A stretch of 64,000 nucleotides of DNA from Pyxicephalus adspersus (GCF_032062135.1 NC_092864.1:22012052-22076051), one strand, 5' to 3'; numbered from the stretch's first letter, positions 1-12,676 are shown. Translations and numbers: made by a program. The notes: generated by a model from the sequence alone, not told the origin.

Positions 1-529
1 AGCACTGAACTGGTTGTGTTCTTCTGTAACATTATAATGTTGCCCTAATGGACATCTGATTACATAACATGATAACGTGTTGTTACAGGCAGAATGGAAT
101 AAAACAGAACTCGTAGATTTTAAAAGCTGACATAACATTAAGGTCATATCATCAATCCAAAGCATGTTTTAGTATATAAGAGGGGCATGAACATTTACAC
201 TTAGATTGATCACACATATATATATGGGGATATTCATGCAGATTGGCAGATTATTAACCCAGCAACAAATCTAATCACACAATTCAGAAAACATGGCTGA
301 ATCCAAATAACATTCCAAAACAAATGCTAGAGGAAAAAATACATAAGAACAGAGGGAAGAATAGCAAAGTCACTGATCAGGAGTGAGCTCTAGCAGCCTC
401 TTCTGCTGATAATGTTAGGTAAATATATGATTTACTATATACAGTGATGCAGCTAAAGAATAATCCTGCTCTAAATGCAACCCCTGGGAAAATAAAAAGG
501 CAATACAATTTAAGAACAATGGGCTAGAT

Positions 530-809
530 CAGACTTCTTCAACCTTTTCAACATTGGAAAACCCTTGAAATAACTTTCAGGTCCTCAGGAAATGTCTATT
601 ATACTAACTATAATCCACAGCTCATAGTATATTAGTGTGGTGGTCAGTGGGAAGAATGTCTTTTACATTGCTGGCCAGTGCAAAAAATTTCATCCTTACT
701 GATATCTAAAAAAGCCATTGGTGTCACTTAAACTGGCCTGAGGGGCACAAACTTTTCAAAACAAAATACTACTAGCAACCTCTGGAGGAACCCTGATTGG
801 AGAACACTA
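530..809 (+). mobile_element. hAT-type MITE, 'CAGTGTTTCTCAACC' family, copy 1
   Basis: About 280 bp, starting near CAGACTTCTTCAACC and ending GGAGAACACTA, imperfect inverted ends of a hAT non-autonomous element. The interior (GTATATTAGTGTGGTGGTCAG, then CAACCTCTGGAGGAACCCTG) recurs at 4,043, 11,001, 44,490 and, inverted, 56,297. Old and diverged. It lies in SCNN1B intron 6. Confidence 0.75.
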
Positions 810-1968
810 ACCTAGAGGTTACTGCTTTTATTTGTAGTTTCACAAACAGCAAGGTATAGATCCAAAATTCCCATCTACAAAATGCTGTAAAGTAGGAATA
901 GTAAAAGCAGGCACCTTCAGTTAGCCTATAATTTTGTCACAGCTCCCCAAAGCCTGGAATGCCCTGGTATGCAAATATCTTCCTTATCAGCAAAAGTCAG
1001 TGGCTAGTCCCAGTATGACGGGAGGACTCAGAACTAGGCCAGTGATGAATGACAACGGATGTGTTAATCCATCAAGGACATCCATCATCATTTGCTAGAT
1101 TTTAAGTCCTCCTATCGTACTTGGACCTGTTGATAGGCACAAGTTGAAGAATACAGGATGTCTCAAACATTATCAGAAAATTCTTGGTTTTATATTTTTG
1201 GCTTACCATTTTAATATATAATTTATTGTTTTGGACCATACCTGGATTGAGTAGGAGCTGTTGTATTTTGAATATATATTTGGCACGGGAATATCAGATC
1301 CATCTACTGTACACGAGGAATATGGGGCCTCCAAGTGTTCTGTTTGATCCTATAATTAAAAAAAAAGATCATTGATGGGTTTATTTCTACAGTCATAAAC
1401 AGAGATAACAAAACTGCTTCTCGCAAAACTATTACAAGAATACATATATCTTTCTGCCATCTGCTATATGCTTCCAATATATTTATAATTAGAATTATCC
1501 AAAGATTTAATGGCGCTTTACTGTAAGGCTAAATTCTGATGAATAGTAAGGTTGTGGAGTGGCTCAAGCCATTTCTTCAAGCCCATGAATCATACCTACA
1601 TTTGGTTCATGATATCTTTATTTTCTCACCCACAGCCATGTATAGGTAAATGAATGGGGGTGGTAGTGCTGCTCATTGCCATGCACTGTCAAATGTTAAA
1701 ACACTAGTTCAATAAAGAAAATTTCAGTGGCTGACGAGGTGCCAACCCCAGGAATTTCTGTTCCCACTGCCCATGTAGCCAACCCTAGAAACTGCCTATG
1801 TGAACTAAGGCTTAGTTAGGAATACATATGCTAGACTTTTTTTTCTTTTTTTTAATAAGCTTTAAAATGTGTAGGGAAAGTTTAAGGATTTTTAAATAAT
1901 TACTATACTATTGCTATCTCTATTACTAATACAAACAGAAGCTCCCTATGAAAGAATATGCAACTTTT

Positions 1969-2031
1969 NNNNNNNNNNNNNNNNNNNNNNNNNNNNNNNN
2001 NNNNNNNNNNNNNNNNNNNNNNNNNNNNNNN
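1969..2031. other. Assembly gap, 63 N
   Basis: Run of N inside intron 6. It is too short to hide a normal SCNN1B exon 7 of about 100 bp with its splice sites. Confidence 0.99.
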
Positions 2032-2600
2032 TATTTGTTGACCTTGTACTCACAGATTTATAGATCACTGCCAAAGCCACTATCAAACCATTTTTTTTAA
2101 TAAAAAGACATCTATTACAAGTATTGCACAATACTGTTATCAAATGTATCATAATCCAGGCTAATAGGAGTTAGAATTAAAATGCATGAATTGTAGTTTT
2201 CCATTAGTAATAATGACTAACATGCTCATAACGTACTCATGCAAAACATAAAGGGAATAGGGAATCACGAGTTACTTTGATGTGATGATTTTTAACAGGA
2301 AGTTATATTGAACCTCCAGCCTATAAGGTCAATGCCTCCTTTAGTTGTTGGCAATTACATGCTAAGAACACAATCGCTCATCCCCACTCAACTCCCAGGG
2401 AGCTTGAGAACTTGGAAATAAATACACAAGATAACATCCACACCAGTAACTGAACATTGTTAGAACAGCAGCTATAAACATGTTTGAAAAACTATTATAA
2501 GTCTGTCTCATTTTGGATTCACCCAGTTCCAACCAAATCAGCAGCTGGCCAGCATCCCATCAGATATCATTGTTCTGTGTGTACTTTCCCATCAACATAC

Positions 2601-2764
2601 CACAAGGACGGCTATTGAGGTCTCTGCTCCGGGCATGGCATAAATCCCCAGATCCTTCAAAAATGGGAAGCTTCTCTGCTGGTGAAGAAGAATTCTGGCA
2701 GCAGCTGTGGTCTGGAGGAAGGGAATGTACTCCTCCTGGTCAATGTCAAGAACCATCTTGAGCC
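2601..2764 (-). CDS. SCNN1B: SCNN1B exon 6: beta-ball/palm region of the ectodomain
   Basis: Acceptor TTCTCCAG is followed by GGCTCAAG, giving Gly308-Leu-Lys; the exon ends at Val362 before donor GTATGT. It encodes [20 protein letters not shown], then [20 protein letters not shown] and [11 protein letters not shown]. This matches human beta-ENaC almost residue for residue, including the His-Gln-Gln-Arg and GIYAMPG-type segments. It ends on a complete codon. The next exon should begin with the equivalent of DKLQRMGEPYSPC; no such sequence was seen to the left, so exon 7 is outside the window. Confidence 0.95.
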
Positions 2765-4042
2765 CTGGAGAAAACACAGACGACATTGACCTTTGTACAT
2801 ACAATGCTAACATGAAGGTGAAGCATGCTGTAAAGAAAACATTTCACTGATTACTTCCCAATTATGTCTTGTTGATCACCCATGGTCAGGTTGGGACATT
2901 CAAATTGTCCTTATCTTGGCTGCATATTGCTTTATTTGTAAAAACTCTATAGTCAAGGCTAATTTGACCAATATGTACAAATAGGATGAGTGGCAACACA
3001 TAATGTAATGATGGACAAAAATGGTATCAAGATTGTTATATATGTGACATTGTGGTCTTAAAATTATTGTTGCCTGCCTTCAAGAGGAATCCAATTGTGC
3101 CAATAATTAGTACAGAAGGTTTAAGACTTTTCTGTGAATAATCTGCATGGTTTCAGGCAGCTTGCCCAATGCATAAGCAATGAAAGAAAACGTACGACTA
3201 GCTATGGCAGCCAACTGTATGAATTAAATAGGTTGTTAGGTATCCCAATCCACTCTGCTTTCCCACTAGCTTCTTTGGTTGTATGGGGACCTTATTTGTG
3301 GAAAAGCCACCCTAGTAAAGTCTTGGGTGGAAAGTTTCTGTAGGGCAGCAAGCCTCTCATTCTTTATATTTCTTCATTACTATGTACACATGGAAATAAA
3401 TAACCAAGTTCACTTTCATATCAATTAAACATACTATACACTTGTATGATGCAAGACAGCAAATCTTTAATCTGTAACAAACAGAACAGAGCCTTCCCAT
3501 CAAGAAATGTGGTCAAGTAATGAAGTTTGCAGGAGACAAGAGACTAGAACATAGCCACTGCTGGAACCAAAAGAAAATTTTCAGCCACCAAATAAAGTGA
3601 TTAGAGGATCTTATAGTCTGACATTTATTTTACCATAAAGATATTTGAGGTTCATTACCCAAACAAGGTTTATCTTCCTTGTTGCTTTTATTAAGCGTTG
3701 CCTTATCTAAAAGCAATTGTTATTTACATACCAAAGAATTTAATTTAAATATATTTGAATCCCAATTAGAAAACATAGACTTATCTGCATATAAATCAGA
3801 AACAGGAAATGAATAAGAACTAATTGATACGTAAATCATGAACTGGCATTCTTACTAGATGCAAACATATACAAGCATCATTTAATAATGGGTATATCTG
3901 TTAGCTTTTAACACCTGCTGGAATGAGCTTGTATATGCATTTATTTTTATGGAAAAGATTCTTCAAGGGTGCACTTCCAATGGAGCATTGAATATAAGAC
4001 TCTAAAGGGGTTTTAACATGGGGTGACCCTGCCACAATTACT

Positions 4043-4232
4043 ATATCTGCAGATCACAGTATATTAGTGTGTTGGTCAGTATTAGGTTTGCTCTTACATT
4101 CCTAGCCAATGGGAAGAATGTCACCCTTACAAACAGATCATTGGCATTTATTAAACTGACCTGAAAGTCACAAACTGGCAACTTATGGAGGAACGCTGGT
4201 TTAATAACGCTACTATAGACCAATTTTTCTTA
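4043..4232 (+). mobile_element. hAT-type MITE, same family, partial copy 2
   Basis: Shares GTATATTAGTGTG, GGAAGAATGTCACC, GATCATTGGCAT and GGAGGAACGCTGG with the other copies but lacks a clear left end. A second left end (TTCTTAAGCTTTTTA) follows at about 4,227. Lies in SCNN1B intron 5. Confidence 0.65.
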
Positions 4233-5684
4233 AGCTTTTTACCCAGAAGGAGAAATAATTTTGTGTTCTCCTGAAAGCCTTGGGTCAGGGGTGGTCATCC
4301 AGGACAATGAACCCTAGATTGATTGTGTGGGGTTGCCTATGACTGTCAAGATGTGCTAAGTATTTCCACGTTATTCCATGGCTCTGTCTGCCTAAGTGCT
4401 GTCAGACTATTTTCCTTTCATCCGTTCCCTACCTCCTCTGATTTCTAATCCCATCACTGGAGGAAGCAGGGATGAGTAGATGTAAGGGAAGCATACTGCA
4501 GCCACTCATGCTAACAGAAATGTGCATTGGCATGGGAACACTTGGCAGGCACTGGTAGCCCTAGCCCCAGTCCTCATCTGCAGTGGTCATAGGGTTCATC
4601 ATTACACCTGTGATTCTAGGTATTAAGGGTCAGTTAATTTGCAAATAAGCAACCTAGAAGCAAAATCATTTAACTATAATTACAACTCTAAACATCTCCT
4701 CTACCATTAGTGGTGTAAACAACTTTGTGTTTAGATTAGCGTTTACTTTTCCTTACTTTAATATATGTATGACTTGCAAAAACTGTTTCTATGTTTAGAG
4801 GTAGAGTTCTATGAAAAGGCTGGTGTGTCTTGTTCAAGCAGGCGTTTCCCACATAAAACATAAACACAATGATATTATAACGTAATTGTAATAACAAAAA
4901 AGACTTTTCATTGTGTAAACTACAAATAAAAAATGAAACAACTCTCAATGGTTGGAAACATTTTTTAGAAAGGACAGAAATACAGACGTTAGAGGGAAAC
5001 AAAACGTTCCAGAAGATGGATTTCATAGCAGGAACCTTAGTTTCTGCTATATGAGACATCAATACTGAAAGCATAGTTATATTGTGGGCACTGGTTCTGA
5101 ATGCCAGCAAACACTGGCATCATTTCCCATGTTGTATTTCCTAAAAGATGAAAACCTAAATAAAGCAAAGTTTCGTCCACGCTGTAAAGCAGATCTGTGT
5201 CAACACTGTAGAAATTATCCTTTTAATTTATCCTGTGATCATTGTCATAAGGACAGAATCTTTGGGAAAACCCAACATTTTGAATTATCATTTGAGCAAT
5301 AGGTAAACGGGAAACCCTATAAAAGGGGAGACTTACATTTTGTTTACTTTGGATAGATTTTCACTTATTTCCTAGTTTTTGTTTAGGACACAAAACAAAA
5401 GAGAAAACTCCCTGGCAGGGTGCAGACAGCAAAAATGATCTAATAGGGGTTTAAACATTTCCTTGTTCTATACAATTTGTTTTAAACGTGGGCAGAATAT
5501 ACACTATACACATTACACTATACACATATATACACAAGTAAACTTTTTCACATGCCCATTGTTGTAGGCACTTTGTGCTGTGGACAGGGGGCAGTATGGG
5601 CACCCTGACTGGTATGTGGGTAAATTACCCCAGACTCTGCAAATTTCCTTTCAAGGTAAGTAGCTCTTTTGTGGGACTGGATAA

Positions 5685-5955
5685 CTACACTATTATTTAT
5701 ACAGTGCCACCAGTTTATGAAGAGCTTTACAGAGTCCATCATTTCCTTAGAGGGGCTCACAGTCCAATGAGCCCTCAATTAGGCTAATTCTAGGGCAAAT
5801 CTAGGAAGCTGATTAACCTACCATTAAAAGGTGACAATGAGTGCCCACAGGAAACCAATACAAACACAGGTACAGCATACAAATCCATTCAGATATTGCC
5901 CTTGCTGAAATTCTAACCAGGGACCCAAATGCACGACAAGTGCTACCCACTATTC
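5685..5955 (+). repeat. Interspersed repeat family B, copy 1 (diverged)
   Basis: Reads TTTATACAGTG, CTTTACAGAGTCCATC, AGGGGCTCACAGTCCAATG, CAAACACAGG and finally CTAACCAGGGACCC. The same string of landmarks in the same order is found at 28,385, 59,520 and 61,846, so this is an interspersed repeat. Its class is not decided here. Confidence 0.7.
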
Positions 5956-7142
5956 AATATAGAATACATGAGTTTGGGGGTAGAGCTTTACCCAGAGATG
6001 GGCTTTAGACTAGACAATCAAACTTTTATTCATTTGGTAAATTATTCAATTAACCCCAAGGTTCAATCACAGTGGTTGCTGACCTCATAGTCTGAATAGA
6101 AAAAAAGTTCAGCAATAAAAAAAAGCAAAAATGAAGAAAAATAAAGGTTAAGAAGTACAGTATGTTACAACAACATAAGTGCCCAGTAAAATATATAATG
6201 ATTCTTCTTGAAGATAATTTTTTTAAACGCAATATATAATTACATTGATTTATCATTATGTTTTTAGCTTACATAGTACAAACAGTTTTGTAGGTCTGTA
6301 AATATTTACTAGTAAATTACCACCTTTGTGTGTCATCTTCCAGTTAACACCACAATTTATAATTAAGTCATCAGCACATGGTGATCTCTCCACTTCAGAG
6401 GTGACAACACCCAGGTGTTTAGCTGCCTTGCCTCATCGGTATTATTACCAAGTCCAGTGTTGTGGATGTCATCATTTTATTACAGAACAAAAACAAAAAA
6501 ATGAAACCTAATATATAATGAACCAGTCACCTAGTTTATGGTATGGTGAATATGGGACAGATCCAGGCATGGCAGTCCATAAGTCATAGAGATAGCTTCT
6601 CCATTGTGCCATCTTGTATGGGCACATTTTTGTAGCTGTGTGGCTCTGCTTATGTATAAGTAAAAGTCCACACTACCAAAAACTCTTCTAACCTCAAGCA
6701 ATCAACCACTAAAATGTGGTAGGAAACCAATACTTCTAGAAGAGGTGATATCCTGGTTTCCCTGGAGCTCTTATTGGTTCACATTTTGACTACACATCAC
6801 TACAGAATTAAATAATGGCATGAAGGTCGGAGCGAGGAACCAGTAGTAAGGTATTTCAGCTCTCCAGTTACTCATTATTATCCATGCCAGAATAAATGGT
6901 AACATTAAAGCCCAATGGAAGCTTACAATGTAAATACAACAAAAATATGAGTTATTGGCTAAAGTGCGCAAGGGTTGAAACCCCTGCAAGATATTGATGT
7001 TCTTCAGGACTTTGTGTGACATTGTGATCTATACTGGCAATATGTCTACCCTTAGGTGTGTACCATATGACGTAAAAGTTCTTTTTCCGGTTTAGCCTGA
7101 TATTTATTGGTTACTAGATTGACATTCACAGCAAACTCTTAC

Positions 7143-7249
7143 CAAAATCAGCTCCAGGGTTAGCAGACTCAAGCAGCTCCTGATCTTCTTGACCCCAGTT
7201 GAAGATGTAACAATTTCCATAATCTTGGTGGAAAATGTGGGTGAAATTT
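7143..7249 (-). CDS. SCNN1B: SCNN1B exon 5: short ectodomain exon
   Basis: A 107-bp exon too short to stand out as an open frame. I found it by searching the exon 4-6 interval for the family motif [10 protein letters not shown], present at residues 282-291. The acceptor ATTTTCAG completes Arg272; then come [19 protein letters not shown] and a charged variable stretch ending SANPGADF before the donor GTAAGA. One base of Gly308 is carried to exon 6. Sequon at N273 and the conserved C285 are present. Phase and order agree with human beta-ENaC, which reads SANPG at the same place. Confidence 0.95.
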
Positions 7250-8847
7250 CTGAAAATGATAGCATTGAGTTTTACTTTCTTTTTATATTTCTGAGAATGT
7301 AGGAATGATCAATTAATAAACACTTTTGTACTGGAGAATCTCCTTCTTTTATTAAAAGTCCTACAGTGTTTTCTCTGCTTTGGAGATAGTTTGGTTTTGC
7401 ACTTTATACCTTTAATTTATACATTTTGGAGATTAGTTTACCATTAAATAGAATTTCTTGGAGGGAACAGATATCACTTTATACTTTTTAATAGATGTAA
7501 ATGCATACTTATTAGAAATCATTTGTAGCTGCAGAGACGCACAAAGGATGACAAACGTGTTCTTGGGTTCACGTACACTTCAAATTGCTGCAGTAAAATG
7601 CAAAATGAAGATTTCAGAAATATTGTGTTGTATGGAAGCACATGATATATAACATTCACAGGAGTGTGGGTGTATTCTACCAAAAGTAAATAAGTCATAT
7701 TTACATTTTTAGAAGGGATTGTCTATCTTAAGAGCTAATAAAAATCCAGAGGAAGCCAGCTTCAGCTGTAAATTCTGTCTGAGATCATTTCTGAAAGTCA
7801 TCATCCTTCATTCCCACAAAACAAAAATGCTTTGACAGGACCTTTATGAGCTTGTTTTCAGCACTTTTAGGAGATCCTAGCCCTACATATAACATAGCGA
7901 GTCTGTAAATGGCCCATGGACATCCCTTTATATTGATGCAACTGTAGATGTGAACACTGGAATCCTAAGCTCATGGGAGTGCCACATGTTATTCTAAATG
8001 TCCAAACATAGATGAGGAAACCTCCCTGATTCCCACACGTCATGGTGTGCTCCCTGAGGTCATTCCGAGAGGTAAAGAGGAACAATGAATTGTGGGATGC
8101 AAGAAGAAATGTCACCACCAGTAATCGGCAAAAGAGGGTTTATTTATTTTATGTTTCTGAAAAAGTAATTAACTACAACTTAATTTTTCTATAAAACCCC
8201 CAAATTTGGTATTGTTACCAACATACTCGGTGGGGTGGGAAGGACACGTGGGACATATAGATAAATGTACCAACGTTTTTCTGTAAATCAGCATCAAACT
8301 ATAGTCAGGAAAACTCAATTTTAAAGCCCCTGTTGATTTTTTGAGTTAACTACAATGCCCATGAACATAGGTCATCCTTGGTGGAAAATCTTCCACATCT
8401 GTGTGTTTTCAATGCAGTCGATGATTCTCCATCGGTGAATGCTTGGTAATGTCAGATTCACTGGTTTATGAATAAAGCCTTTAGTTTATGGTGTATGTTA
8501 TGGGCAGTTGGTTGGTTTTACAAGTGTTTCTGTTGTATTTGGAACTATACAGTTCAAGCAGCATACCGTACTAGGATTTATCATTCCTAATCAGATGGAA
8601 AACCCATCTATATTGTATGAAGCCCTGACATATAGGCAAAAGTTTTTTTTAAATCGAGCGGTGCTTGGATGATCAGGGAATGCATGGATAGAACACGAGC
8701 ATACCAAAGGTCCAGGTTAAATAACTCCCTTGTAACATATTATTTACTCCATATTCCTGCTATAACATATCTTTATTAGTTTGATTAGAAGCAGTTACAT
8801 TGCCCAGTACATAGCCAGTACTGTTGAAGCTCCATCGGATTTCTCAC
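7250..8847 (-). other. SCNN1B intron 4
   Basis: 1,598 bp. I see no repeat or coding signal in it. Confidence 0.8.
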
Positions 8848-9038
8848 CTGTAACTGCAGGCTTGTCCGGCAAACATGCAGGTCAGAATCATATCCTCTAC
8901 CTGGTACCCCATTTTAATCTTTTCTTCTTCTGGTATTTTGGAGAAGATGCTTGAGAATTGAAGTAGGTACCATTCTTTTATAGCTTGGGCACCACTTGTA
9001 AAATTACGATAGTTGCACTGGGTCCTGTTGTTGGTGCA
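8848..9038 (-). CDS. SCNN1B: SCNN1B exon 4: ectodomain finger
   Basis: Encodes residues 209-271 plus two bases of Arg272; acceptor CTACAG, donor GTGAGA. It opens [16 protein letters not shown], which aligns with human CSLNRTQCTFRNFTSA. KEWYLLQ, then [15 protein letters not shown], follow the family pattern. Cysteines 209, 216, 262 and 269 and the sequons at N212 and N220 are kept. The exon is intact and in phase with both neighbours. Confidence 0.96.
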
Positions 9039-11928
9039 CTGTAGAAAGAACATCAATGAGAAAAATACAATATGTGACACCCCAAACTGGAATAAAATAT
9101 ACTTTGTAATCCATATTAGCTTTACAGAAGACTTCTGAATAATTTTACCAGTGTGCTGAAAGGTCTGTACTGAGATACAAGTAAAAATGAAGCCAGCTCA
9201 TGCACAAACTTCGTTCTTGGTAAGATACTCCCAAAAGGTCAACAACTTCTAAAAGGTATCTAAACATTTGAAATTTTCTTATCTGAACATTGATAGGGCA
9301 TCAGGTGGGTATAATGGTCTGGACACTCCTACTATTAAATACACTTTTGTGTTTGAATAGGTATTGTCTGAGTTTGATTGGCAAACACAGCATTTGAAAT
9401 GAAAAGGATGCTTTGCATTAAAAGACATTTTACAATAATTTACATTAAAAGAAATTCAACACAAAGCAGGTCATATGCCGTCAAACATATGTCACGTACC
9501 AATGGTCAATAAATACCAATGGAAAGGATTGTTAGAACAAAAGTGCTCTGTACAACCAGAGCAGATCTGTTCTATGCAGAGAAGGGTGGAAGCGCAGGAG
9601 ATGCCCTTTTCCATCCGCTATTAGAAATCAACTTTAGTGTTGGTTGTTTAGTGATTAGGCACACTGGATCACTAAAGGACATGGGAAGAGCTGTAAAGAT
9701 GCTAGGTTTTCAAACAAGACCCATCATGAACCTCAGGTGATGGATGCCCATCAACCAACCAGCACAAGGTTAGATGAACTCTGTACCAGAAAAGAAGGAA
9801 AAGCAAATGATCTCAACCAGACTAAATAAGTATTATTTACAAGACAAGGGCCATGCCTAATGGTGGTTCCACATTTTTCCAGTTGAATGTATATCTAGTA
9901 GTACTTTGACACATTTAACTAGACTTGTTTTTGTAAGGTCCTTTGCAGCCCTCCAGGTTGTTTCATCATTTGCCTGACTCCATCCACTAATGAAGCAGCT
10001 TAAAAAGCTGTAGAAATGTATTCAACATTACAAGAACAAGCCCAGCTGAATGTGACTACTACTAGATATACATAGATATACAGCATATGGCAACAAAATT
10101 CACAAAGTTCTAATATGACCTTCAGTCTCATTGTGATACAGTCATTCTGTACAAAATATTTTTTTTCCATTTCTGGCTGTTCTTTTGATTACTGGAAATT
10201 GGTTTTATTGTGTCTTGCACTGTAATCCATTACTTTGTTTACCAGCTTCTATTATAAAATGTGCTGACAGAATTTTACGAGGATCACAAGATGAGATTGT
10301 GATGATAATAAATGTCACAGGTAAGTATAGACCCCAGCTAGAAACTACAAGACAAGACATATATTGGGGCCTCATTTTGTGTATTCACAAAATGCATTGA
10401 TCCATCCAAATGATTTATTCACCCCTCGAAAAGTTTCTCTTTTTCAAACTTCCATTTCAATTCAAAGTAAATATTGACCGTCAACTGAAAATCAATTGTG
10501 CTATCATTTTTTTTAATCTATTTTGTGATTCAATCATACTACAATTGATTCTTAAAAACTGATTATTTATAATTAAATAAAATGCAAAGTGATCCCTGTA
10601 TTTTAACTTTATCAATCTCTCAATTGATGATGACATGTAAACAGAAATCAATTGAGATGTCTCAAAAACCAGATACATGTATAATCTATGGACATTTTCC
10701 AACTTGATCAACTGGGAAATCTAATTCCACAATTATATTTATTACTTTTGGTTGATTGAATCCTTCAATAAATGGTCAGTTCCATGAAACAATTGAATGG
10801 ATTGTTCAAATGAACTAGAAAATCAACAAGCCTATGGCCAACCTAACATTCTAACATAGTTTTCTTTAGAATTGTTTTCTTCCCTGTTGTAAAGCAGATT
10901 GAATTATGACTTCTTGGAATTATAGTTTTACATGTACCAATAAGGTTTTCATTGGCTCCAGTTTTTAACCCCAGGGTGTGTTGCACTTCCTCAAAAAGAC
11001 CAGTGTTTCTCAAGCTTTTTAACATTGGGGAACCCTTTGAAATGATTTTCAGGTCTTCAGAGATCCCCTCCTAAAATTAATATATATACACAACTCACAG
11101 TACATTAGTGTGGTGGTCCCTGGGAAGAATTACTTTTTACACTGCTGGCCATTGGGGAAATTGTCACCTTATGGATACCCAAAAAGATCATTGGAATCTG
11201 TTCAACTGACCTGAGAGTCACAAACTGTTCATTGCTCAAGGAACCCCTAGCAACCTCTGGAGGAACCCTGGTTAGGAAACATTGGGATAGACCATGACTT
11301 CCATATAGAGAACAACAGCCTTTATTTAAAGTAAAGAGGGAATAATGTTATCTATTCAGATAGTGGCTACTTTTTAATTATTTCGAGTAAACTGTTCCCC
11401 CGGCTCCCATCTTGTTGTCCCAATAAAGACAATTACAACACTGTATGTTGCCACTGGAGAATACACTAGGTTGCCTTCAACCACATGTCTTGGATTATGA
11501 AAGGTAGTTGAACCAAAGGGTTATTGCACCAAGAAGGTTTTCAAGAAACAAGAACCTTGGTGTTTACAGTTGCCAACTAAATACAAGCCAGTTTTAAACC
11601 TGTTACTACTTCCGTAACTGAGAGCACTATATCTCATAATATTACATTGTCAAAACCACAATGATCGGCTCAAGCCATTGTCACAGTAATGGGGCAGAAT
11701 TGGAAAGCAAATATGAGCAGACTTAAGGGATTAGAGAAGACTTTAGACTACCTGGCATGAGCTTTAAATGTAAAATGTTCCTGAGCTTTTTTCATAGGAT
11801 AGGACACAAATAAGGAGTTTTATGCTGTCTAGAAGTCAGATTACCTATAGGTAATTATAGGTTATGAACACCGTGAAATCTTTAAATTGGAATGTAAAAA
11901 TGGGTGAAAGAATGATGAATAGTCTTAC
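9039..11928 (-). other. SCNN1B intron 3
   Basis: 2,890 bp. Apart from the hAT MITE at 11,001-11,284 nothing is recognised. Confidence 0.8.
11001..11284 (+). mobile_element. hAT-type MITE, same family, copy 3
   Basis: 284 bp with the best preserved left end in this orientation, CAGTGTTTCTCAAGC, and right end GGAAACATTG. The flanking octamers AAAAAGAC and GGATAGAC agree at 5 of 8 bases, which would fit a decayed 8-bp target duplication. Lies in SCNN1B intron 3. Confidence 0.8.
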
Positions 11929-12232
11929 CAGTTGTATGGCTACTTTGTATCTCTCAGCATAGGAAGTCTGGTTGCCCTTAGTGGCATTATTGACCTGGGA
12001 ATAATCTGTGCTACTGTCAAAGATATTATAGATGATAGGGTTGTTGGGATCATTTTCATCAATGACGACCAGGGGCATATGGTTCCACAGATTGGGGTCA
12101 AGGGTCACATTCTGGTTTGTGTTGTTGGGAGTTGATATGCTTGAGCCTTGCTGGCTTGAGAACTGGATCCGATCTAACGCAGTGTCGACCAGCTCATCCA
12201 GATCCTTAAGGAGATGCTTAACTTTTGAATAT
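11929..12232 (-). CDS. SCNN1B: SCNN1B exon 3: proximal ectodomain with a variable, sequon-rich loop
   Basis: Acceptor TTACAG precedes the exon and donor GTAAGA follows it. It completes Lys107 and encodes residues 108-208. The start, YSKVKHLLKDLDELVD, is nearly identical to mammalian beta-ENaC, as is the later LWNHMPLVVIDE block. Between and after them the sequence diverges and carries four N-glycosylation sequons (N143, N148, N189, N194). Near the end, mammalian beta has two cysteines spaced C-x4-C before K-(M/V)-A-(M/I); here those positions are S197 and Y202. Phase is exact, with 1 + 303 bases ending on a full codon. Part of the finger region of the ENaC/degenerin fold by homology. Confidence 0.95.
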
Positions 12233-12604
12233 CTGTAATATACAATCACATATATTTAGTTTAAAGATGGTGCCATAAGACATGTAGGTGGAATTCCAGC
12301 AACATAAAATTTTGTGTCAGGTTTTTACTTCTGTATGACCCTTTTGAAAATGTCAGCCCCTCCTGGGGGGTGAATATAGAGTTACCTTTGGGAAGAGTTC
12401 CTCTTAAAGGGGGGGGGGGGGCTCAGCAGGTTTACCAACCATTCAGAAACCAGACAGATGTTCCTTTCCAAATACAAAGATCTGGCTTGTGTTCCAAACA
12501 AGGAAAAAGTAGAACTTTTGCTACTTTCTGCCAAGCAGTTAAGTTATATTTAAAGGCTTCCATGTAACAGCATGAAACAGTCCCACATTCAGTTTTCTGA
12601 GTGG

Positions 12605-12676
12605 ACCTGATTTATTGAAGCTCTCCATAACTGCAGCGGATAAACTATCGTAGGTGAACCTGGGCAATCCAGTAAA
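12605..12676 (+). mobile_element. Fragment of the 'GGCCTGATTTAT' palindromic MITE
   Basis: Reads GACCTGATTTATTGAAGCTCTCC, with a divergent middle, then GTGAACCTGGGCAATCCAG. This matches the left third of the 226-bp copies at 17,973 and 27,314; the right part is missing. Confidence 0.6.

Larger units (their letters stand above)
1..2600 (-). other. SCNN1B intron 6 (partial)
   Basis: The only recognisable feature is a hAT-type MITE at 530-809. The tail of another repeat may be present near 1,790-1,815 (GTGAACTAAGGCTTAG, similar to 63,767-63,780). I looked on the minus strand for the next ENaC exon and did not find it. A 63-base gap interrupts the intron. Confidence 0.7.
2765..7142 (-). other. 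SCNN1B intron 5
   Basis: 4,378 bp between exons 6 and 5. It contains a partial hAT MITE (4,043-4,232) and a frog-type interspersed repeat (5,685-5,955). I see nothing else that I can name. Confidence 0.8.

Noticed and set aside
4736..5110. 124-codon minus-strand frame in intron 5
   Set aside because: No family resemblance, biased towards Phe/Leu/Ser as random AT-rich DNA is, and inside an intron of a gene on the same strand.
7867..8118. 83-codon minus-strand frame between ENaC exons 4 and 5, considered as an exon
   Set aside because: No match to ENaC, no usable splice phase; the true exon 5 is at 7,143-7,249.
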